From Tieghemostelium lacteum (Eukaryota > Evosea > Eumycetozoa > Dictyosteliales > Raperosteliaceae), in the NCBI GenBank assembly GCA_001606155.1, contig LODT01000028.1, positions 1,526,735 through 1,590,734 of the forward strand: DNA of 64,000 nt, given 5' to 3'. Below are positions 52,562 through 61,017 of this stretch, piece after piece. The translations under genes and the position numbers were made by a program. How positions within the stretch are numbered: position 1 is the first letter of the stretch; the number at the start of each line of letters is the position of its first letter. The notes under the pieces were generated by a model, which worked only from the letters and a program-made list of their open reading frames with translations, ran no database searches and had not been told where the DNA came from.

Positions 52562-53020
52562 AGTAAGTTATGTTTAGAATTTACATATAATCTCTTTTTT
52601 TGATTGACATGACAAACTAATATTAATGAATAGTGGGTGGAACACCAAGATTTCCTTATCCAAAAACTATATACTATTTTAGTGGTGGTTACTGGAATAA
52701 CAAACCTTACAACTGCCAACGTAATGGATTTATTGTACAATGTTTATTAGCTGCAACTTTAACTACAGTATTTTATATATCAACTAGATTAGAGGTAAGA
52801 TAAATAACCATGATTACACACAACATATATAGAAATACAGCAATAATATTGATACAATATGAACACTAAACAGAGAAGAGTAACACCACCACATAAAGAC
52901 GCACATACAGTTCCAACTCAAGCTCTATCAAAACATAAATTAGAAGACGATCCATATTATTTAATTAGAAAGGAACAAAAGAAAATTGAAAAGAAACAAC
53001 ACCAATCAGCTCATCATTAA
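52562..53020 (+). CDS. Small single-pass membrane protein; start codon split by an intron
   Basis: The frame MGGTPRFPYPKTIYYFSGG opens in exon 2 (52634-52794) with bases TG. A GTAAGT donor at 52563 follows an A at 52562, and joining it to the AATAG acceptor at 52633 makes ATG. Exon 3 is 52874-53020. The protein has 102 residues, with one hydrophobic segment (VQCLLAATLTTVFYIS) and a charged C-terminus (RKEQKKIEKKQ). Size, topology and the FPYPK...GGYW start recall small mitochondrial inner-membrane proteins of fungi. That is from memory and weak. No ATG in frame is available without the intron. Confidence 0.6.
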
Positions 53021-53348
53021 ATTCAAATGAAACAAATACAGAATATTTATAATATAGGTGGTAGTAGTACTACTAAATTCAATTTATAGAGTGTGTAAAA
53101 ATAAATAAAACAAAACTACCACTTGTTTTGTTATACACTCCCTCTCTCTATTTCAAATAATACATTCAAACAAGTGTTATCTTCTTCTACTTCATAATCT
53201 TATCATCGATTCACCGAATTTAATTTTTATGAATGAACCCAACAAACTATTAAAAAAAAAATGGACAGGTTGGTGGGGCATACACTTGACCAATCCAAAC
53301 TTGAATTTTTATTTTTTTTTAGATTTTTTTTTGATCACTTTGTTATAA
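53021..53348. other. Intergenic, pyrimidine-rich then T-runs
   Basis: No gene; a C/T tract near 53125-53150 and A/T runs before the next ATG. Confidence 0.45.
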
Positions 53349-56300
53349 ATGCTAAAAACAACCACACCAACACTTGTATTTTTATGTATTTATTTTTTAT
53401 TGGGTGTGGGTTTGGTTAGTTCCCAAACAACATGGAATACAGGTACTGCTAATAATGGACACATTTACACGTATTTTAATACCCCAGTATCCTATCTATT
53501 TGCAGTAGAGAGTTGTCAATCTAGTTCTAGTTATCTAGTAACCATTTCCAATTTCTACGAAATGCAATTTGTTTTGACTCTTATTGGAAATAATGAAATT
53601 TGGATAAGTTCAGAACAGAATAACAATGGGACACATTTTTCAAATTTTGTGTATGGAACTGGACCTGAAATGGGAGGCTCTATATATGACCCTAATACAG
53701 ATACATCTTTTACCTATTCCCAATGGTCACCTCTTACTCCAACATTTACTACTGTAAATAGTAGATTGACAGTCGTGGTTCCATCAGGCCGACCACATTT
53801 ATTCAATAACAGAGATCCAACTCTCAACTATGGATATGTATGTGAATCAGATGGTGGAAACATTCCATTTATACAATCAGGTAGTATTCCTACTACCGGA
53901 GGTGTACTTATAATCTCAGGTCTGCCAGCAAGTCTCAATCACTCTGCATTGAGTTTAGTAGGAAACAATATAAATGGTGTAACACTTGATATAACAATTA
54001 GTAATTTTATAACTGTATCTTCAACCTCAGTTTCTGTTGTGATCCCTGCAGGTACTGGTGGATACTATTTCACTATATCCGATGGAGGTGCATACACTTC
54101 AGGTGCACTCTATTTCCAATATCAACCTCCTAAATTAAGATACATAATCCCTCCACCAGATTTGTCACAAGGTAGTTTAACTGTATCTATCGTTGGTAGT
54201 AATTTTGGAGGTTCCACAAATTTGTTAGATGTCCAGCTATCCAATGGTATAGCATGTCAATCACCTTCCATTCAAGATACATTTGAAGGATACCAAATGA
54301 TTATATGTCAAGTTACAGGTCCTTTGTTAGATGGGTTCTTACCAGTTTTTGTAAAAGTAGATGAGGTTGTTACAGTTAGTTATAGAGTACCATTGTACTT
54401 TGCCTACAATCAAATGTTCTATTCACTATTCAGACAGTCATCCACATTAGCCTATGCACCAACATTTTTACAAAATTCACAATTTAATCAAATGGTTCCT
54501 TATATGTCCATTCTAAATGATGCGGAACTTATAGGCCAAGTGAAGTCATATAGTGATCCTAACACCCAATTGGAATTCTATCAACCAATTCAAATTGAAA
54601 CTCTACCACATACATTTAAAATCACTCAAGGTCCTAATACAGGTGTTATTTTTGATTATGGTTCAGGAATTGATACTAGCTCTATAGTCGATTATACAGT
54701 TCCATTTTTTATAACGGTATCTGATACTCCTTCACTTACATCTTTCAATACAACTGCGTTTAGTTATCTATGCGAATTCAGGCAACTGAATCCGCCAGCA
54801 TTCATTGGTATTCAAAATATATTGATGAATACAAATGGTGGCTATGTGATTATTAATCTTAATAACTATGGTGTGGTATCAAGTGTATTGTCAGCTACTT
54901 GTGTAACATGCCCTGGTAATATGGGTAGTCTTCAACTCACACGGGTAAACAGTGGTGATCCAACTGCTTTTTTACTGACTCTTCCTGCTGGTATATCAGG
55001 GCCTTACTCATTCAAAGTAACTATAGACAGTCTGACATCACAGCAAAGTGAATTTGACTATTTCCCACCAGCTGTAACCAGTGTAACTCCTGCAAAGGTC
55101 ACTGGAGGTATGGCCACAATCTTTGGTGGTAACTTTGGTCAATTGTCATCGGATATCACTATAAACGTCCCTGGAAAGATTATAACTAACATAAACTTTG
55201 TTGGATCATTTATTGAATTTCAAATCACTGAAGGCACAGGCTTAATAACTTCAAAACTTCAAGTAGGAAACAAGGTAACATTCTTTAATTTCACCTATGA
55301 GGCACCATCCATTTCCAGTGTTTTACAAAATTCACAGGATACCTATGTAGAGATTACTGGTAGTAATTTTGGATTTAATCTCACTCAAATATCAGTTACA
55401 TACAGTGATAAGCCATGTACTGTATTCTCCATCCAGGATAACTTCCTAAGATGTTATCTACCAAAATATGCACAAAATGGTTTTTTCAAGATTTCTGTTA
55501 ATGGTATATCCATGACCTCAGACTACGGTTACAATTTAACTCCATTCTTTTCATCAGTTACAAAATCAGCAATTCCACAAGGACCAGTGACTATATCTGG
55601 TTTCTTTTGGTCTACTCAATCATATGATGGTACACCATTACCACCAGAAATCATCACAGCAATCACAGATACCAATAGTAGAATTCTGAATTTAACATGT
55701 ACTCTCAACCTATTTACCAGTGGTCCTTACCAGTACCAGATACAGTGCATGTTTTTACCATTCATTTCAACTACATTTTATCAAATTAGTGTGGTTTATA
55801 ACACCCAATCCTATGTTCAGAATTCAGGGTACCAATTAGCAGAGATCACACAAGCAACTCCAATACCCCAGAATCAACGTGGTAATGTGACTGTTGTAGG
55901 TTCTAATTTTGGTGAGATTATTGATAGTGTTGCTATAGGAGGTCGTGCATGTACTAGTTTCCAGAGGGTAACTTCTGGTAAGGTTTTATGTGATTTTGAT
56001 GGTTTGGCACCAGTTTCCAATCCATCTATAGGTTTGGAAGTTTCCATAGTCTTTGGAGACCAGAATCCAAAGAGAAACGCATTCTTTTATACCAAGAAAA
56101 TTCCGTGTCCTGGTGTGACGACACCTTGTTCTTCACATGGAACTTGTAATGAAAATAACGGACAATGTACATGTGAGTCTGGATACGACGCATTTGATTG
56201 CTCAGTACAAGTTCCAACACCATCAACTCCACCTCCTAAACCTGTTTCCACTGATAACTCTACTATTATCATTGGAAGTAATACAACATCATCATCATCA

Positions 56301-57167
56301 GATGATAACGAGAGTTCACAACCTTCTTATAATTTTAAAGTTGGTATTACACACATAAGAGAATTGACATTTTCAGGAGACATTGTCAGAGTATTGTCAT
56401 TGGTTACCGATATCAAATGGGTTGAGCTTAAGGAATTTAGTGAAAATAAGACACTTTATTATCGAGGTATATTCCCAGAGAAAAGTAGTTTGGTGTTGGA
56501 AGTCTACACTACCTATTATGAGGAACCTTCTAACTATGTGTTTGGAGGTGAAGATTTCCATATCAGTCGAAATTCAATGAAATTGTTAATACACATGTTC
56601 AACTACACCTTTGACAAGGAAACCAATTCACTTGAGGTTATATATCTCTCAAAAACCTCAAATTCCATTTCATACGATTGTGAAACTGTACAGAGTATAC
56701 CAAACTTTGGTGGTGGTGATACCTCAGATAATCAGACTATTGACTGGTTTGAAATCAATTCGGGAGGTGCCATTTTCAAAGCTAGTTTCTCAAGAAGAAT
56801 GATTGTGGATAACAGATATAGACTGAGTAAAGTCATTGTTTTGCCTTCCACTGATACACTCTACCAACTATCCACCGCATCAACCAATGAAGAGTTCAAT
56901 CTTTACACTGCCATTGTCACACCCTACTTTGAAAATGATTGTTATCTGGATCCAAATTTTGCAGTTTTGACAACAGTCGACTACCAAGATAAAAATGGAA
57001 AAACTTGTAATGAAAATGATGAATTTCCACGTTGGAAAATTGCAACCATCGTAGTTTGTGCCGGTGTTGGTTTTATATCTCTAATCATTATCTTAGTCTA
57101 TGTATTCTATCAAAAATCTTTAAATCTACGTATTAAATCACTTAAATTCACAAAATTATTTAAATAA
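53349..57167 (+). CDS. ComC-like adhesion protein: lectin-like, IPT/TIG, EGF, ComC domain, TM
   Basis: 1272 residues, one exon. Signal peptide 1-25 (TLVFLCIYFLLGVGLVSSQ); residues 26-170 resemble a C-type-lectin-like domain (YLVTISNFYEMQFVLTL, NNEIWISSEQ, LNYGYVCES). Several IPT/TIG repeats follow (about 175-910; PPKLRYIIPPPDLSQGSL, PAVTSVTPAKVTGG, VTVVGSNFGE). An EGF-like module (CSSHGTCNENNGQCTC) lies near 919-946. Residues 993-1210 match the ComC-type C-terminal domain (ITHIRELTFSGDIVRVL, DIKWVELKEFSENKTLYY). A transmembrane helix (about 1230-1254) and a short basic tail end the protein. Domain types point to cell-cell recognition or signalling during aggregation (inference). Confidence 0.82.
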   Translation: MLKTTTPTLVFLCIYFLLGVGLVSSQTTWNTGTANNGHIYTYFNTPVSYLFAVESCQSSSSYLVTISNFYEMQFVLTLIGNNEIWISSEQNNNGTHFSNFVYGTGPEMGGSIYDPNTDTSFTYSQWSPLTPTFTTVNSRLTVVVPSGRPHLFNNRDPTLNYGYVCESDGGNIPFIQSGSIPTTGGVLIISGLPASLNHSALSLVGNNINGVTLDITISNFITVSSTSVSVVIPAGTGGYYFTISDGGAYTSGALYFQYQPPKLRYIIPPPDLSQGSLTVSIVGSNFGGSTNLLDVQLSNGIACQSPSIQDTFEGYQMIICQVTGPLLDGFLPVFVKVDEVVTVSYRVPLYFAYNQMFYSLFRQSSTLAYAPTFLQNSQFNQMVPYMSILNDAELIGQVKSYSDPNTQLEFYQPIQIETLPHTFKITQGPNTGVIFDYGSGIDTSSIVDYTVPFFITVSDTPSLTSFNTTAFSYLCEFRQLNPPAFIGIQNILMNTNGGYVIINLNNYGVVSSVLSATCVTCPGNMGSLQLTRVNSGDPTAFLLTLPAGISGPYSFKVTIDSLTSQQSEFDYFPPAVTSVTPAKVTGGMATIFGGNFGQLSSDITINVPGKIITNINFVGSFIEFQITEGTGLITSKLQVGNKVTFFNFTYEAPSISSVLQNSQDTYVEITGSNFGFNLTQISVTYSDKPCTVFSIQDNFLRCYLPKYAQNGFFKISVNGISMTSDYGYNLTPFFSSVTKSAIPQGPVTISGFFWSTQSYDGTPLPPEIITAITDTNSRILNLTCTLNLFTSGPYQYQIQCMFLPFISTTFYQISVVYNTQSYVQNSGYQLAEITQATPIPQNQRGNVTVVGSNFGEIIDSVAIGGRACTSFQRVTSGKVLCDFDGLAPVSNPSIGLEVSIVFGDQNPKRNAFFYTKKIPCPGVTTPCSSHGTCNENNGQCTCESGYDAFDCSVQVPTPSTPPPKPVSTDNSTIIIGSNTTSSSSDDNESSQPSYNFKVGITHIRELTFSGDIVRVLSLVTDIKWVELKEFSENKTLYYRGIFPEKSSLVLEVYTTYYEEPSNYVFGGEDFHISRNSMKLLIHMFNYTFDKETNSLEVIYLSKTSNSISYDCETVQSIPNFGGGDTSDNQTIDWFEINSGGAIFKASFSRRMIVDNRYRLSKVIVLPSTDTLYQLSTASTNEEFNLYTAIVTPYFENDCYLDPNFAVLTTVDYQDKNGKTCNENDEFPRWKIATIVVCAGVGFISLIIILVYVFYQKSLNLRIKSLKFTKLFK

Positions 57168-57318
57168 ATAGTTTATAATCACAGTGAAATATATATTATT
57201 TAAATTCACATTATCATGTTAAAATCTTTCAATTTGATCATTTCATATGCAAAATGGAAAAAACTAGTAGTTTATTTTTTTTTTTTTATTTTTCGACAAA
57301 TTTTGATTCATCTGGAAA

Positions 57319-57828
57319 ATGTTTAAAGGATTAAGCAATATTAGTGCCAAAATTAATGTTGAGGCATTAATTAAACATACAAATCCAACAAAGAATCAAA
57401 ATGGTTGGGTACAACCAAAGATATCAGCAAGACAATTAGCAGGATTTAAAAAATTTGTAACTAGATCATTAAAACAGGAATGGCCTCTACCAGAAGTAGG
57501 CAATAAACTTTTACCAGAGAGACCACCAAAAACTACAATTTGGGAGAGAAATTATAGTTTTAGACAAAAGAAGATTCAAGAAGCCATTAATAATATTCCT
57601 AAACAACTTGCAGAAAAGATGAAAGCTGCAAGAGAAAAGAAAAAGAAAGAAACTGAAAATAATCTCACAATTTTGGTACCAAATTATGTTAAAGGTGGTC
57701 CATATACATTACGTATATCCAATAAAGTAAACGCACTAAAGAAACAAGCTGTCATAGACAAGGAAAAACAAAAAGCAGATTTCATAACACAAGCAATGAA
57801 AAAGAAAACTACAAAAGCATCGAAATAA
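57319..57828 (+). CDS. Probable mitochondrial ribosomal protein mL59-like
   Basis: 169 residues, very basic, single exon. The segment WVQPKISARQLAGFKKFVTR (about 32-51) resembles the 'W..P.iS.R..A.LRK' motif of the mL59/MRPL25 family of large mitoribosomal subunit proteins. The Lys/Glu-rich helix (about 90-115) and basic tail also fit a ribosomal protein. The N-terminus (MFKGLSNISAKIN) could act in targeting. Evidence is one motif plus composition; another rRNA-binding protein is possible. Confidence 0.55.
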   Translation: MFKGLSNISAKINVEALIKHTNPTKNQNGWVQPKISARQLAGFKKFVTRSLKQEWPLPEVGNKLLPERPPKTTIWERNYSFRQKKIQEAINNIPKQLAEKMKAAREKKKKETENNLTILVPNYVKGGPYTLRISNKVNALKKQAVIDKEKQKADFITQAMKKKTTKASK

Positions 57829-57899
57829 TAATAAATATGGTATTTAGTAATATATATAGATAGATTAGATATAGGGACGCTAGTTTAGGAGATTGTTTA

Positions 57900-58791
57900 T
57901 TAAGGGAACAAAGGAATTAGATGAGCATCATCAGGATCCAGTAAATCCATTGCTAATTGACCTTGATAATCACGAATAGTTGTATTTGCGGAATGTTCCC
58001 TTATTAGTAGAACTATAATATCACTATGACCACATAAGGATGCATAGTGAAGTGGTGTCATACCTTCGTTATCTTGATCATTTATATTTGCACCGTGTTT
58101 TAAAAGTAATCTTGTTATTGGTACTAAACCTCTATCACAACTCCACATTAGTGGAGTAATACCATTCTCATCAGCTTCATTTACATTTACATTTGCACTT
58201 TTAAGTATTTCTTGTACATTCTCAATTTTATTTTCACAAACCCAATATGACAAATCCCTTTAAACCACCACAAAAAAAAACAAATTAATTAATCGTTATG
58301 ATAAAATAAGGTGTGTTAAACATCTTCTGAGAACCTACTTTTTCTGTGAACTAGTATCTATATCATCATGTAAAACTCTACTCATAACAGGTCCAAAACC
58401 ACTTTTTAGGTTTTGATTTTGAATCATCATCTGAATCGAATATAGATTCTGTATTGTTATTATTATTATTATTTATATTCATTGACTGTAATGAGTTATC
58501 TAATTTTTGAATATCTTGATTAAACCAATTTGGTTGAAGTTTAGTTAAAGCGCTGATATAGTTTTTCATTGAATCTTCTTTAGATAAATCGTTTAAAGAA
58601 GACCATGCTGACCACTTTGATTTTCCAACAAAATCAAAGAAACCTGGTGACTTGGTATTACATTTTCCAATAGTTGCTTGTTTATAATGTGAATAGAAAT
58701 ATAATTGCATTTGAGTATCTACATTTAATTTTGTATTATTCAAATAATGAACTGCTTTGTTAAAATTTTCAACTAATTCATTGTCTGCCAT
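57900..58791 (-). CDS. acbd6: ACBD6-like acyl-CoA-binding ankyrin protein with internal frame break
   Basis: An acyl-CoA-binding domain opens at 58791 (MADNELVENFNKAVHYLN; YSHYKQATIGKC, WSAWSSLNDLSKEDSMKNYI), followed by an Asn run. The frame stops at 58378. In the neighbouring frame the sequence continues GFGPVMSRVLHDDIDTSSQ, is joined by an intron (58258-58338, GTAGGT...AAAG) to DLSYWVCENKIENVQEIL, and ends at 57900 with three ankyrin repeats (GITPLMWSCDRGLVPITRLL, GMTPLHYASLCGHSDIIVLL). Human ACBD6 has the same order, including GWGPVVS between the parts. One extra A in CCTAAAAAG near 58404 explains the break. The product binds long-chain acyl-CoA and has roles in lipid handling. Confidence 0.8.
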
Positions 58792-58927
58792 ATCTATGTG
58801 CGAAAATTAAAATGAAATCTCTTCCATTTTTTTTTATTTTTTTTTAATTTATTTTCATCACAAGATAACACAATTTATAATAATTATTTAAAAAACATGT
58901 TATTACAAGAATAGAATATTAATAATA

Positions 58928-59338
58928 ATGATTTATAGATATTCCTTATTTATAATAACTGTAATATTTATTATTGGGTCAACATGGTATGGTAATGTTG
59001 TTCAGTGTGGTAATTTTGAAGTTATAAGACAAAGTAAAAGTAATGGTACTGAACAAGAAAATGATGTCGAATATATAGTTATACCGCAAGTCATTACCAT
59101 TAAAGATGTAGAAAAAGAAATGAATAGGCTTTTAGAAATGATGTTTTCTGATAAATTAATGAACAATCTACATTGTAAAGAGAACCCATTAGGGGAACAT
59201 CTCTTTTGTGTGGTTACAAGCTACAGTGAAATGGATAAAAAAACCATAGAACTTTTCATTGATGAATCATACTACTTCTATATCAACAATAAAAACAATG
59301 CAACCTTTTTAGCATTGGAAAATGATATTGAAAACTAA
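58928..59338 (+). CDS. Small membrane or secreted protein, unknown
   Basis: 136 residues, single exon. The N-terminus has a hydrophobic segment (YSLFIITVIFIIGSTWYG) that is either a signal peptide or a membrane anchor. The rest is polar, with cysteines at CKENP and FCVV and two sequons (NGT, NAT). No family is recognised. It lies between divergent and convergent neighbours with its own A/T-rich promoter. Confidence 0.55.
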   Translation: MIYRYSLFIITVIFIIGSTWYGNVVQCGNFEVIRQSKSNGTEQENDVEYIVIPQVITIKDVEKEMNRLLEMMFSDKLMNNLHCKENPLGEHLFCVVTSYSEMDKKTIELFIDESYYFYINNKNNATFLALENDIEN

Positions 59339-59471
59339 TTGTATAATAGAACTATAAACATTTCAAATAGTGGGGGAAATAGAGGGGTATATGATTCACT
59401 TAAAAAAAATAGAATTCACAAAAGAACGAACCCTCTTTCTTACTTCTAAATGAAAGTCCTCATTTTTATTT

Positions 59472-60742
59472 TTAGTTTTGTTTTTGCTTTTCTTTTGGTA
59501 CAGTGAAAGCAGTGATATGAAGTGTGTCGCACATTTCTTGAATGATAGTATAGGTAAAGTGAGAAATGAAACCAAGTGAGACAATGAAGAGTGTAATCAA
59601 TGAGATATCTTCAGAGAATAGTAATAGACCATATTTATGAGTTGCAATTGAATTTGCAACACAAAGAATCAAAACTATCAATGGTTTATAGAAAAGACGG
59701 AAATCCTCGCTGCAAATTCTTTGTACTATACATCTACACACCAGATAGGAGAAGATAAAGGTAAGTGAAAGAATGTGAAGTACAGGGAATCGAGTGTAGA
59801 GATCTGGTGATACTGCTAACCATGTGAATTCCAAAACACAAAACAAAGTAAATGGAAGCAATTGTGAGAATCCTTTAGTCAATGACATCTTTTGTGCCAA
59901 TGCTCTTTTGGTACCTGCAAAAAAGGATCCAAATGTAGTTGCCAATGAGATCATTGTCATGGTGAAAAACATGACATCTCTCAACAGTACTTTTTCCAGT
60001 GGGATAAAGACTTTAATGGCTTCTGGTAGTGCAGGTAGTTCCTGGAACCAAAATGCCTGACCTACAAATCCAGTAAGAGTACAAAGGGTAATAATTACAC
60101 ATTCAGCTTCAGTGGGACCATTCAACATTCCCAACACTAGATGGTGTGTAAAGTACTCTTCCCAATGTGCCAGATAAAAAGGTATACTAGAGAACATAAA
60201 AACAATAACCAATTGCCATACATTGATACCAACACTGCAACCAACAATCAAAGGTGCAATACCAACTGTAAAACTGTCACAACCATGATCAAATAACTCT
60301 CCTAATGGAGAAGATGTCTTAGTTCTACGTGCTTGTTTTCCATCTATATTATCCAACATCATATAAATAAATATCATAAAACCTGCAAAAAAGTGAACCC
60401 ATCTGCATTCTGAATCGTCTATTGGAGTATCAGTGCTCTTATTAACACCAATATACTGAACAATAATATACAATCCTAAAAAATTACAAAACAGTCCAAT
60501 AGCTGTTATTAAATTGGGTCTAAAGAGTTTTGATCATTATCGTATAATAGTTAATTAATCTTTTCTTTATAGATATAGTAGTGTTGGGGAGGAATGACTT
60601 ACGCTAAAAATCTTGGAAAATAGTTTACCAATTTATCACATGCTGGTGATATTACAAATCTGTACATTATTGATTTATCAATTGTATTACCACCTTTATA
60701 ATTTGGTAGGTTTATAAAACCTTTATTTGTTATATACCCCAT
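59472..60742 (-). CDS. CDP-alcohol phosphotransferase (choline/ethanolaminephosphotransferase)
   Basis: Two exons, 60742-60603 and 60519-59472 (intron GTAAGT...TTTAG), give 395 residues, the usual CPT1/CEPT1 length. The signature DG..AR........G...D...D is complete ([20 protein letters not shown], then [11 protein letters not shown], near residues 95-125). Eight to ten membrane segments follow. The enzyme transfers phosphocholine or phosphoethanolamine from the CDP-alcohol to diacylglycerol, the last step of the Kennedy pathway in the ER or Golgi. Which alcohol is preferred cannot be told. Exon 1 gives the N-terminal [19 protein letters not shown] segment. Confidence 0.9.
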
Positions 60743-61017
60743 ATTAGTCTTGAAATTTCTAATTGAACAACAAAACGACTAAAAATAAAAAAAAAAAAAT
60801 AAGATATTTTTAATCTATTTAAAAATCTTAAAAGAGAATAAAGGTAAATATTTATTTATTGTAATGGACTTAATTGATTTTTTTAACTTAGATATTTAAT
60901 TTTTCCAATAAAATGGCAAGTTGCAATCATTATTCAATTTTTTTTTTTACATTTTTTCTTTATATTAGGATATCATAAACAAAATAAAATGGTGAATTTT
61001 ATAGATGTAATAAATAA
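60743..61017. promoter_or_regulatory. Divergent promoter with a short upstream ORF
   Basis: Upstream ATG at 60989 opens a 10-codon frame (MVNFIDVINK) whose TGA overlaps the main ATG of the next gene as ATGA (61018-61021). This layout could allow reinitiation. Alternatively ATG 60989 could be spliced (GTGAAT...ATCAG) in frame to the main protein. Confidence 0.4.

Noticed and set aside
52492-52740. 82-residue minus-strand frame
   Set aside because: It lies opposite exon 2 of the split-start gene and has only antisense and poly-Lys character.
56026-56272. Two minus-strand frames inside the ComC-like gene
   Set aside because: They are antisense shadows of the EGF-like module; no splice or start evidence.
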